DNA from: Ephemerocybe angulata
Lineage: Eukaryota > Basidiomycota > Agaricomycetes > Agaricales > Psathyrellaceae
Direction of reading: 5' to 3'
DNA: 64,000 nt
Assembly (NCBI GenBank): GCA_013368325.1
Contig: JAACJK010000221.1
Location: 864,368-928,367 of the forward strand
Shown here: positions 32,979 through 43,408 of the stretch, in pieces
Layout: each line of letters starts with the position of its first letter
How positions within the stretch are numbered: position 1 is the stretch's first letter
The notes under the pieces: generated by a model
Database searches by the model: none
What the model was told of the DNA's origin: nothing
What the model saw: the letters and a program-made list of their open reading frames with translations, nothing else
Translations under genes and position numbers: made by a program

Positions 32979-34850
32979 ATGCTTACCGCACGTCAAATAT
33001 TCACCAGGACCAGTAGAGGCGGGCTCAACAGGAATATCGCTAATGGAAGCGGAAGCGTCAAACCACGTACCTATGCGACAAGTCCCAAGGAGTTCAAGCT
33101 CTCCCCAACTATAAAGCAATTATTGGATGTGGGCGCCTCCGGACAAGCAGGACCGTCATCAAAAGCAGCTGAAGAGACAACGACAACTGTCTGCGGCTGG
33201 ATCAAGAGTATACGGAAGCAAAAGAACGTCGCATTTGCGGTATTGACTGACGGGAGCGAGGATCGTGGGCTGCAAGCAGTACTACTTAGAGAGGGTGCAG
33301 AGGACGGAATTCTACGGAGGTGAGTTCCGCCTCATTTTTAGAAAGAGACCCGACCAATGTCACATATGTCTTTTCAATATCTTATAGACTGACGAATGGC
33401 ACTGCTGTACAGCTCCGGGGGAAGCTCGTAGAGAGTCCTGGCAAGGGCCAAAGCCACGAGCTCGTAGTGGACGAGAAAGAGGCCGGAGCAATCGTCGTCC
33501 TGGGCGAGTGCGACCCCGAAGTGCGTCCGACCCGCTTCTTCCAACTCACTCGGGCCATTGACACGTCCCCAGAGCTACCCTATTCAAAAGAAGACGCTAA
33601 CACCCGAGTACCTACGCGACCACACACACCTCCGTGCGCGCACGACCCAGATCGCGTCCATGCTCAGGCTGCGACATACATTGAATAGGCGGCTCAGTGC
33701 GTGGATGGACGGCGAGGGTTTTACGAGCGTGCAGACCCCCGTCGTCACTGGGAACGATGCAGAGGGTGCCGGGGAAGTTTTCAGCGTCAGCGTAGCTGGA
33801 CAATCCTCCCCCTCGAGCCCATCCTCCTCCACGACGCAATCGAGTGAAGCAGCACCACCAGAACCCGAAGAATTCTTCGGGCGCCCTGCTTTTCTCACTG
33901 TCTCGCACCAGCTACACCTCGAAGCCTTCGCCACCGCCCTCTCACGCGTCTGGACCCTAAGCCCCTGCTTCCGCGCCGAACCCAGCCTAACGCGTCGCCA
34001 CCTCGCCGAGTTCTGGATGCTAGAAGCCGAGTGGGCCTTCACGCACGTTGGGGAGGGCAGGCCCGTAGACGGGGTGTGCAATGTCGTAGAGGCAATGCTG
34101 AGGGGTGTCGTAGGGCCTTTGCTCCAAGTCTCTTCTTCTTCGACACCGCAAGAGGCACTTGCAGATCCCGACGTGGCCGCACTATGGAGTTATACGACGC
34201 CGTCGGCGCTCACGTCCCCCGAACAGAAGAAGAAAGAGATGGAGGTGCTCCGGCGGGCGTTTGCGAGCGAGAAGTGGTGGCCGAGACTTAGCTATACCCA
34301 GGCCGTGGCCATTCTCAGGCGCGCGGCGCGCTTACCAGCCGAGGAGGAAGGGGAGATTCCCGTGGAGGGCGTCGAGACGCCCAAGAAACGTGTAAAGTTC
34401 GAGTTTGAGCCGCGGTGGGGTGCACAGCTGCAGGCAGAGCACGAAAAGTATCTCGCGGAGGTCGTGTTCGGCAGCCCAGTGTTCGTGTGCGACTATCCGC
34501 GGACGCTGAAACCGTTTTATATGAAGGTGAACGAGGGAGGGGTCGGGGAGAGGGAGACGGTGGCGTGCTTCGATCTGCTAGTGCCGTATATCGGGGAACT
34601 TGTTGGCGGGAGTGTGAGGGAGGAGCGGGTGGAGGTTCTGCGGGAGAGTATGGTGCGGGCAGGGCTGGTGGGTGCTGAGGAAGGGTCGGACGAGGCGTGG
34701 CAGTGGTACCTTGACTTGCGACAGTATGGCGGGGCGCCGCATGCTGGGTTTGGGATGGGCTTTGAGAGGTTGGTTGCGTGGGTTGGGGGTGTGGAGAATG
34801 TGAGGGAGTGTGTGGGGATGCCGAGATGGGCGGGAAGGATGCTGCTCTAG
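32979..34850 (+). CDS. SLM5: Asparaginyl-tRNA synthetase, probably mitochondrial
   Basis: Charges tRNA-Asn with asparagine. Exons 32979-33319, 33388-33520 and 33573-34850 give 583 residues. The N-terminus MLTARQIFTRTSRGGLNR is basic and lacks acidic residues, as for a mitochondrial presequence. An OB-fold anticodon-binding domain follows (VCGWIKSIRKQKNVAFAVLTDGS, TAVQLRGKLVESP). The class II core contains the linker KKTLTPEYLRDHTHLRARTT, motif 1 region GFTSVQTPVV, motif 2 FRAEPSLTRRHLAEFWMLEAEW and motif 3 GFGMGFERLVAWV. SPVFVCDYPRTLKPFYMKVN matches the Asn enzymes rather than AspRS. Introns are 68 and 52 bp, both GT-AG. An upstream in-frame ATG at 32700 is less likely, being in the divergent promoter. 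Confidence 0.94.
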
Positions 34851-34991
34851 AGAAGGACACCACCGGCAGTTTGAACCTTCCTTTCTAATTTATATCTATA
34901 TACTCTTAATGCTCAATACTGCTTGCTCCCCCAATCGTCTTTTCATGTCTCGTTAGCCTCCCAATCGTGAGAAATTAATAGGCGCCCAAAC

Positions 34992-35360
34992 AGCCCAGCC
35001 TGGACTGGATGCACGAGCCTTCGGGTGAGCTGTGATATTCTCGTGCGTGTAATTATTGTCGAGTATGACGGACTGTAGTATAAAAACGCTGGGCAGAATT
35101 ACATGTAGGAACGAGATCGTGTCGCGGGATGAGCAGCCTGAACTGGATGCACGAGCGGGTGAGCGATGGTAGAGCCAGTGGCTGGAGACAGAACAGCTAA
35201 TTGCCTTTTCTCTTGCAGAATAAAAGCCATAAAAAATATCAGGAACAATATGCTCTTCCGTAGCGAAGATTTGGGACTAGACGCGCGTTTCGAGCTTGAG
35301 GAGATTGAAGGGCTTCTTGCGAGGTGCTACAGCGAGGAAAGTTTGGATGGGATGGATTGA
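34992..35360 (+). pseudogene. 5'-truncated relic of the tandem-peptide precursor (family member E)
   Basis: The inverted counterpart of relic D. Three partial units are visible. The first (QPGLDARAFG-like) ends at a donor at 35025. The second starts at 35079 (IKTLGRI, then NEIVSRDEQPELDAR). The third starts at 35219 (IKAIKNIRNNMLFRSEDLGLDARF) and runs straight into the tail ELEEIEGLLARCY, then SEESLDGMD and TGA 35358-35360. The second unit has lost five bases before its donor, breaking the frame. No leader or promoter precedes it, because it abuts the 3' flank of the AsnRS gene. It lies convergently to the NACHT-ankyrin gene, whose stop is 90 bp away. Confidence 0.68.
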
Positions 35361-35449
35361 TTGTCACCCTTCCCATCCGGGAAAAACATGAGGCTCTACA
35401 CTACGTGCCATAGTTTTACGGTGTATATATTTGATGAGGTTAGCTAGAC

Positions 35450-38400
35450 CTAAAGTTCACATGCAGCATCTGAATCGGAGAAGGTTAGGCAATATTCGTC
35501 GCAACTACAATGTCTCCTGCCGCCCCCAATGGACTCCCAGCTCGGTAATAGGCCACAATTGGTCAAAGTGAGGACGGTGGAGACTTTGCACTGGCGGCGT
35601 AGAGCGTAGCCGAGAAGTACAACGGTATCTGGGTGGCTGAGCGTCCAAACGAAAGTGTCGAAGGTAGCGGGTGAGCGTTCGCGGGATATAAGCCTCGAAG
35701 CGAAGTCGATGCCATCGGGGCTCCAATATAGGATATTTGTAGTAGGCTGAGCAATAAACCGAAGGACTGCCCTACGAACTGCAATTGGGTCCCATTGCCT
35801 ATGAAACAGTAGCAGCTCAACAAGCCTGTTTGTTGCACCCTGCTTCGATTTCCGCGTGCATGCGAAATCGAGGGCGGACCATCCGGAACGATCAAGAACA
35901 TGGGCATCGACCTCAGGGTTCATGAGAAGCGCCTCAATTGCATTGAAAGGAGCTGCCCCATTCCCATGGCAAGCGTACATAAGCGCGGTGCGACCTTCGT
36001 TGTCATGAGCATTGACCTCCGCGCCAGAGTGGGAAAGGATGGTTTTGATCTTGGTAGCATCGGGGTCGTCGGAACGCTTTGTCGCCAACATAAGGGCTGT
36101 AGCACCTTCGTTGTCGCGCTGGTTAATGTCGATAGGAGGGTGGAGACTTTGGTCGAGAAGGCTCTCAAATATGCGGACGGATGATTCTGTGTGGTCGCTG
36201 AGGGCAGCCCAGAGAAAGGCGCTCCTCCCGAGCGTCGTGTCTTTCGTGTGAGGGTTGCTGCCGTGTGAGAGTAGAAGTTGGAAAACAGGCCATACTATGT
36301 CTCCTGACATCCTATCACTGCGGCAGACCAACACGAGGGCCGTTTCCCCATTATCATTCTTTTGGTCCACGTATCTTGTCCCGCTAGGGTCGCGCTGGCG
36401 CTGTAGGAACCATTCGGCCATTTGAAGATGGCCGCTGCTGCAGGCCATCATGAAAGCGGTGTTGCCCTTCCCATCGCAAACGTCGACGTTGACGCCTGGA
36501 TGGGAGGACAAAAGCAACTGCGGCCAATTTGCGACGTAGCTTGGCGAGCGGCACGCAAACCAGAAAGCGGTCGTCCCGTCGTTAGTTCGGAGCTCAACGT
36601 CCACGGCTTTGCTTGCGAGTATCATTTTGACCGTGATTTTGTTGGCTCTGTTATAGGCACACATTAAAGGGGTCATCCCACACTTGGTCTGGCTGTTCAC
36701 CTATCCATAATGCACCTCAATTAGTGACAGGTTTGTGGATGGCGTAGGCCTTGCACTTACCTCTTCTTCGTACGACAGAAGAAGGGCTCCGAGGGAAGTG
36801 TCCATGTCGTCAAGTACAGCATCATGGAAAGGGGTCCACCCATCAGAAGTAGGCAAGTGAGGAAACCTTCTAGACGTGATCAAATCCACGAGGCCGTGAT
36901 ATACAGCTAGGTGTAGAGGTGTGTCTGCGCGCCTTGAGGGACTGTATAAGTGTGTTCGTGCGTTGCACCCAAACACAAGATTGATATGTCGAAACTTCCG
37001 GGCGCACCTCTCAATAAATGAGTGTATGTAGGGGTGGAGGGGTCCGTGAGCCCGCGAACTAATACTCGCATAGTAACCCCAATTGTGTTGGCAATGGAGC
37101 AGGAAGGGATGGAGGTCGAAAAGTAGCGTGATGGTTTCCGAGTACTGTTCTCCTCCCGAATCCTGAAGGACATCCATATAGCGCTCTAGATAGATAACGC
37201 AAGCAACAGCGAGGTATGTGTAGGGCTGTGGTATCCCAGGAAGCTCGACTGATAAGAGGTATTCGTGTGTTGTATAGTCTGCGAGCATTGTCATGTTAAT
37301 TTTAATTCACCAACAACTGACGTCTGTTACACTCACGGATGAATTGAATCATTCCATCCTTATGTGGTTCGTAGTCCGCAGGCTCGCCAACAATTTTGTC
37401 CTGCAATCGTTCTTTTGACACAGTGACGAGACCTCCACACGCCGCAAGTATTATAGGGAGGGGTACCATGTCTCCAGCGTCGTATACCTCGTCTTCAAAA
37501 GAGGTTGCCAGGGCTTCTTGAAGGGCCTCAATGCGAAATGGGCCTTCCCCGTATAGAAGCCACGCAAAGACACGATATGCAATCGAGGCGTCTTCCTCTG
37601 GCTGAGCATTGATGCGCTCCAGCGTGTGTTCATACATCGCATCGACGCCGGATGGGAGATCGTCCAGAGCTTTGAGGAGGCTGTTGACGCTCCTGGCCTT
37701 TCGGATAACCAGTTCCATTTGTAGTCTCGCAACAAGAAACCTGTGGAAAGCATTCAGTACTAACCCAGTTGCGCTTGGTCTATAGGTCCATCCGTCGAAG
37801 TAGAGAATTTTCTACTCACATTCCTCTGGAACTTAGCCTGACCTTGGCCTTCAAGGTCTCCACTAAGATAGGGTCACCACGGAGAATCGCCAGAAGCTTA
37901 GAGCTAGACTTAATCTTGTGGTCAACAAAAAGGTCGATGTCTCCGGTTCGAGCCTCAATCGAGAGGAAGAGTGCCTCGGGAATATGGTGGGAGTAAAGTT
38001 CGAGCGGTCGGGACGTTATCAAGACATTGGCCCCAAGCGTGGGCAAGACCTGCAGGAGGCCATCCTTGACCTCGTCCTCCGCTTCGTCCAAGCCATCGAC
38101 GAGGATGAATAACTTCACGAGAAGCCGAGAAATGTCTTGGAGAGCAGCGACTAGATCGAGGACTTTCGGATTCTTCTTATTGCGAGAGTAGACATACTTC
38201 ATGTGGTGGCAGGCGCAGGGATGGTCCTGGACGAGCTGGGAGAGAAGTCCAGCAAGGATGTCCCGCAGTGTAGGCCGCTCGCTGTACCGAATATAGGCAT
38301 AGGCAATGCCAACGCCATTGTGGTCCTTGAACAGCTCCTTTAGGTATTCCAGCGAGAACGACCTGCGGAAAACATGGTGTCAGCATGGGAGCCATAACAC

Positions 38401-39172
38401 TCTCCAGAACCAGAATAACTAGAAACTTGCGATAGGATTGTCTTCCCTGCACCAGCTGTTGTCATGAATGTCAGCTTGGTTGGTGTAAATAATAGGAATA
38501 CCTTACGCATCCCTGTCCCCCATACTATCACAGCCCTTCCTTCAACCAACTTACGGAACTCCTCAGACTCAACAAACCACGTCCCCGTAGTTGACAAGCG
38601 TTGTCTCGATGCTTCTTCGAATATCCTTTGGAAATCTGGGGCGTGGAGCCACGATACTATGTCCTCGAGCAAGACTGTGGGTTCGATTATGAAAGGTAAG
38701 TATTGTGGTGTGTCGATCGGATGATCTGAATGTACATACTATCTGAATTGCTTGTTGACGCTGCACCGCCCGGATTGTTGTTTACAATCGTCACGTTGTA
38801 GGTGTAGTTATGACCATGAACTATGGTCGTCTTCACTGTTCCCACAGAGAAATTCTCCGCGGATTGGAAGAGACGAACGTCTCCCTGTTGAACGCTGTGG
38901 CCTAATAGGTACGAGAGAAATCGAGATTGGTTTGATAAATGAACATGCCCATGGTCCCCATGCCGGTACCAGCGAGAAACACACCTTGGTGTGATGGAAG
39001 CCCATCTTCGTCTCCCTTTTGCCTCAATGACATCGAGCAATACCGGCCTCGTCAGGCCTGAGGGATGGTTATGAGCAAGAGAAATGAATCGAGCTGGCAT
39101 CGAGACGCTGCGCCACAGTAGCACAGCCCCAAATGCTCTGCTGACGAATCTGGGGACGGAATAGACGCCCAA
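35450..39172 (-). CDS. NACHT-ankyrin STAND protein (NLR-like)
   Basis: A multi-exon gene; the N-terminus (39172) is uncertain. An N-terminal part (HNYTYNVTIVNNNPGGAAS, then a helical segment LLEDIVSWLHAPDFQRIFEE) leads to the NTPase. The Walker A is GTGMPGAGKTIL, assembled across an intron near 38510-38460. The Walker B is LFILVDGLDEAED (near 38120-38080), with ANVLITSRPLEL behind it. A winged-helix-like segment (LDDLPSGVDAMYEHTLERI, YGEGPFRIEALQEALA) follows. At least eight ankyrin repeats form the C-terminal half (e.g. DTPLHLAVYHGL, GMTPLMCAYNRA, GKGNTAFMMACSSGH, NEGRTALMYACHGNG), ending in a conserved Cys/His tail (CSCDEYCLTF). Such proteins are signal-sensing oligomerising switches in fungal self/non-self or defence responses. 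The last exon is duplicated inverted at 1-1116 and in part at 39.3 kb. Confidence 0.85.
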
Positions 39173-39329
39173 GAACGTTGTAGGCTTAGTGCAGACAGTG
39201 CATTGATTGAATCCCTGTTTGACACTATTCTTAATTCAGTACCCTAGGTTTACTTAGCAGAGGTAGATATAGTGCTTAACGGTACATATTATTCCCTAAT
39301 CTAACCCGAAAGTTTTGCCGTTACGCTTC

Positions 39330-39480
39330 AAGATGAGCAGGACCAGGTTAGACAGTAGACTTGCATTTGCAATACAACCTCCCTTCCCTCGATGGATTCC
39401 CAGAGCGGCAATGCGCCGCAATTGGTCATCACGAGACTGGCCGCTACCTTGCACCGACGGCGTAAAGAACACCATAACGA
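39330..39480 (-). pseudogene. Fragment of a third ankyrin-gene tail
   Basis: One frame reads SLRRRCKVAASLVMTNCGAL and then PLWESIE, QVYCLTW before a stop. It aligns with ALRRQCKVSTVLTLTNCGLL, PSWESI, EYCLTF in the NACHT-ankyrin gene. Only about 50 codons remain, joined upstream to unrelated gene fragments. Confidence 0.65.
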
Positions 39481-39514
39481 TGTTTTTTGCTAGTCGTGTT
39501 AGAGCTTGGCTTAC

Positions 39515-39571
39515 ATGGCCGGGTCCAATGACAGTACCGTTCCAGTTGCTCATCATGATGTCGTCGCCGTC
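39515..39571 (-). pseudogene. Exon fragment resembling Mms2/UEV ubiquitin-conjugating variant
   Basis: The 57 bases encode DGDDIMMSNWNGTVIGPGH and stop exactly at a GTAAGC donor. This matches the stretch of Mms2/Uev1 proteins before their conserved HENRIYSL. No continuation of that gene is found downstream, so it is an isolated fragment. Short length keeps certainty moderate. Confidence 0.5.
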
Positions 39572-39579
39572 TGAGAGTC

Positions 39580-40510
39580 ATGTCGATGTCGAGGGTCGGT
39601 CCACCTATGAATTGAATGGGGGATGTGTCAGAACAAGTTACAGGGGAACAGAAGATTACGTCTTGCCTTGAACCTTCCCGTGAATCGCATCTTTGGAAGA
39701 GGCCAGTCTGGGTGTCCCCGTTGTACGCATAGTTCAAAGCTTTGCCCAGGCGAAGGCGGAAAACCTCCAAGTCAGGGTGCGCGTTGCACCATCGGCTTGA
39801 ATGGCTCCCATGGCTGCTAATACCATGGTCACCTTTCCAACCCCCCTGATAATGGTTTTGGTGAGCTTGGCGTCGTGGGTTGTAGATGCGATACTCACCT
39901 TAGGCCCGAGTAGCATGAAGTAGTGCCCTGGTTCCTCGCCTTTGACGACCAAACCAATAAGATCCTGCTCCTTCCTCCGCATGTGTTCCGTCCGTGGCTC
40001 CTCCGGGTCTAGGCCTGTTCTTCGTATGCCGTTTAGCCAATTCCAGAGCAGGGTCGTACCCCGGTTCAGACGAGGCATCCGAGTCAATCTATTGGCGACG
40101 GAAGGAATATCAGTGTTTTGCACATCTGGGACCAGGAGGCATGCGTACCTTATTCAAGACGTTCGCCTTGTACCAGTTTGAATAGATGACGCCGCCCGTG
40201 CATAAGTTTCGCGTCCAGAAGGGGTGAATTGGTGAATGAGAAGTCGTTTCCCCAACGCCTGGTCCACCACCGGGTGGGTTATAGTGCACTCAGAGCTGCG
40301 GTTCCTTCGTGCCCTTCATGTCGCACCCCGGGTCGTATGGTACTACTTGCGACTGAGCAGTTGGGGGTGCAGCGTGTCGGCGAGTGTGTTAGATGCTGCG
40401 TCTGGTGGTGATGCCTGTGTCTTCCTGAGCCTGTCGAACAATACGAATGGGCCGGTGAGGTATTCGCGAATGTCGTCAAAGTAGGATGAGTCTACCAGGG
40501 TTGAAGTCAT
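39580..40510 (-). pseudogene. 5' half of a P-loop ATPase gene, truncated
   Basis: Exons with intact splice signals encode DDIREYLTGPFVLFDRLRK, TLADTLHPQLLSR, LNRGTTLLWNWLNGIRRTGL and GHYFMLLGPK joined across an intron to GVGKVTMVLAAM (a Walker A motif). DLEVFRLRLGKALNYAYNG, TGLFQR and, across another intron, GGPTLDIDM follow. The P-loop reads GPKGVGKV. The frame is then lost at about 39580 where the Mms2-like piece begins; frame breaks also occur upstream (stop after QLLSRK, and in the QTGTRRTS region). I recall similar P-loop ATPases from mushroom genomes but cannot name the family. Introns are retained, so the copy came from DNA, not mRNA. Confidence 0.6.
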
Positions 40511-41030
40511 GAAGAAAGGAGAAGTTCAAAAAAAAGAGCGATGAATATGGGTCGAAGAGGTGTCGGCTGTCGACATCATTCATCTTTGATTCATAATTTC
40601 ATCCCAGGCTATCCCTTGGCTATCCCCACCATCTTCGTTCTTTCATCCCCCAACAATTTTCGAGCCTCACCAAGAGCTTGAAGCCCAGTAAGACCCCCTT
40701 AGACGTCCTCCGCTCGGAATCCCTTTGGCTGGTATGTTCAAAGTGTAATCGTGACAGCCAGACGCAGTGAGAATGCAGCAGTTGGTTGAAGACGAACGGA
40801 TATGTCCAGCTGGCTCCCTGTAGGCGTTCTTCTCAGGCTGCCTATCGCTCATGGCCTTGCTTTCATCCTTATCGACAGTCGAGTAAGCCTTTTCAATCAT
40901 TTGGGGTATACACTTTCAATTGAAACAATACAGCAAATTATACATGAAGCGATAACAAAAGGAATATCAGGAAACCCGGCGAACAACGACCAACTCTGCA
41001 CCACATCCCTCAAGTCTGGCGAATCTGAAA
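40511..41030. other. Intergenic
   Basis: No gene seen between the fragment mosaic and the SAP-motif gene. Confidence 0.4.
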
Positions 41031-43408
41031 TCAGGCATAAATGTCGTCCTCATCCTCTTGCGTCCCTCCGTACCCGTGCTCGACGGGCTCGGGTTCCTTC
41101 TCCCTGGCCTTCTTGGTTTTGAATGACTCCAAGATCGCCGCCTGGGTAGCCTCGTTCTCCTCCTCATCCCTGGGTCGCTTCGTTCCACGAGGGCCATTCC
41201 CGTTGGCAGCGATCGGCTGGCCATCCTGGAGTGGGGCGAGAGGCGCTCGAGCCCTGTTCTCTTGGCCAGTCCGATGTCGGGTCCTCTGTTCCTTCAACCT
41301 CCTCTCCTCCGCGCTCAAAGGTCGGTTCTCGTTGTTGTGCAAACCCTCGAACTTCCAACCAGTTTCCTTCTTCACACCATCCCTCGTCGATCCGATTCTC
41401 TGCTGGATGCTCTCCAGTAGCAGGTGCTGCCTGTGGATGGTCTGCCTGATCCGACCGTTTTCGGCCAAGACTCCGGCAACCCCCACGTGGAACCTATGAC
41501 TTTCATGGGCAGAGGCTGGCGCATCAGAGACACGGGCGGCCGTTTCTTCATCGTCTTCGTAGTCGGGGAGGGATGAGGGAGAAGATGGGACGGCACTCCG
41601 GTGAACGGTTGGATCATTGGGGGCGGTATAACCCGGCTGGGCGTTCTCCTTGTCGGACTCGCTAGACGCTCCGTCCGCGTTCTCGTCAATCTCCTCTTCC
41701 TCAGCATGCGCCTCCACCAGGGTTCGGGCGGAATGGGCACTCCTTTGAGAACCAGCCAGAGATCGGCGGCTTGCCCTCTCCTCCAGTGGGGAACCAGGAG
41801 CGCGGTATGCATCATCCTCAGGCCTGGGACCATGGTGGATTGAATCCCAGGATTCGTTCGACCCGGGGAGCTGATACACCGCCTCCCGCTGGGGCGTGGC
41901 TTCTTTCGATGGTCCCGGCTTGTAGAGCGAATTGTCGGTGCGGGGAGTTTCTGGGATCGACCTCCTGGCACGAGGATGGGGAGTCTGTGGACGGCGGCGC
42001 TGCGAGATGGATGATATCGCGGTTGGTGGCTCGTGTTCATAGTACGGATCTACACCGCCGTAGGGATCGACAACCTGCGCGGTGCCGTAGGGCGAGTACG
42101 GGTCTCCAATTCCAGGGCTAACCGGGGGCGAAGGTGTTCTGGTTCCACCGATGGGCGAGACGGGCGGATCGGAGTCTGCATTCGAGCAGTGGTTAGCTCG
42201 AGAACGACTGCTGCAACAGACTGGATGGATACACACCTGGGAAATGGTGAACAGAGCTTCGTCGCTCAAACCTCTCAGAAACCGCGTTGGGGGTCTGAGG
42301 CTTGGCTGGAGAGCTCAGGGACATCGAGCTTCCACTTCCTTCGCTGCCTTGCCTTTCTCCGTGTCCCTCGAGCCATTCGCAGGGGGAGTAGGGCGGAGGC
42401 GTCATCTCCCGCTCCGAATTGCTGGGCCCTGCCTCGGGGGTATGTGGTTCGAGTTTCGGTTCCTTGGGGCTCGGAGATGGCGTTGCAGGAGCAGCAAGGT
42501 CCGGAGTACGGGGAGGCTCTTCCACCAGTTGGGCGGCTCTGGCAGCCTCTCGGCGCGCTGCGATATTCGAAGCCCATTTCCAGGGAGGTGCACTCCTAAC
42601 GCTCGCATTGCGTACCGCTCCAGGATGCAGTGGGCCGTGGTATATGATCCCGTTCGGTAAGACGTTGCTAGCGGAATGCTGGGTTGGCGCCCGTCCTCGG
42701 AACGTGGAGATGGACTCTGTGGTGGTACTGATGGTCACATCTTGGGGGCGGAAACGAGTCGGCGCGGGTTCGAGGACCGGTGAATACTCGCGTTCCTGTT
42801 GGTTGGAGGAGCTTGCTGGCTGTGCGAGGGGGCTTGAGGGGCTGAATGCTGGGCTCTGGGGGCTCCTCAGTGGGTTCTGCGCACATTGCGTATTCTGTGG
42901 GCTAGGCTTGAGATCGATGCTCCTGGGGCTGGTGGGTTCGTAGGGCGGGCTTTGGGGTAACGCCATGCTGCACGGGCTGACGAGTTGTTCCGACTGTTCG
43001 CCATTTCTGGTGCTGGTTGTTGGCTGCAGAGGACGCCCCCTTGTGGCAAGCAATGCTTGTGGCGTCCTCCTCGTAGCGGAAGGGGGTGCATCGGGGGGAG
43101 TGAATGACCGTTTCTCGTCCTGCAATGCGTCTCCTTGCTGTGCTCTTTGTTGGCGGTCCAGTTCTTCTGGTTGTTCGTCTTGGGATTCATCGTCTCCTCG
43201 CTTTGATTCTTCTGCATTCTGCAGCTCGAGAACCTCCTTGATAATCTCGGTGGTCTTCTGGTTTGCCCTGATTCCGAGATTCTGGGTTGGAGAACGCGTC
43301 GGATCGAGCCAGGGGATGAGGGAGAGCAATGCGCACCTTGGCCAGAGCCTGCAGCTTCTTGCGCGAGAGTCCCTCGAGGCTTTCCTTCGTGTGCTTGATA
43401 TCAGACAT
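41031..43408 (-). CDS. Disordered protein with N-terminal SAP motif
   Basis: Three exons join in frame: start 43408, first intron after ALAK (next exon begins NLGIRANQK), second intron after HHFP (near 42230-42180), stop 41031. The total is about 740 residues. The N-terminus (LEGLSRKKLQALAK plus NLGIRANQKTTEIIKEVL) matches the two-helix SAP motif that binds AT-rich DNA. The rest is Pro/Ser/Glu-rich low complexity with acidic patches (EEEEIDENADG, DYEDDEETAARV). A likely helical stretch follows (GRIRQTIHRQHLLLESIQQR), then a basic segment with GTKRPRDEEENEATQAAILE and KTKKAREKE near the end. This suggests a nuclear chromatin or RNA-processing protein; no closer identification is possible. Confidence 0.75.

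Noticed and set aside
39296..39571. Mms2/UEV gene
   Set aside because: Only 57 bp match; the conserved HENRIYSL region and the rest are absent, so it is treated as a fragment.
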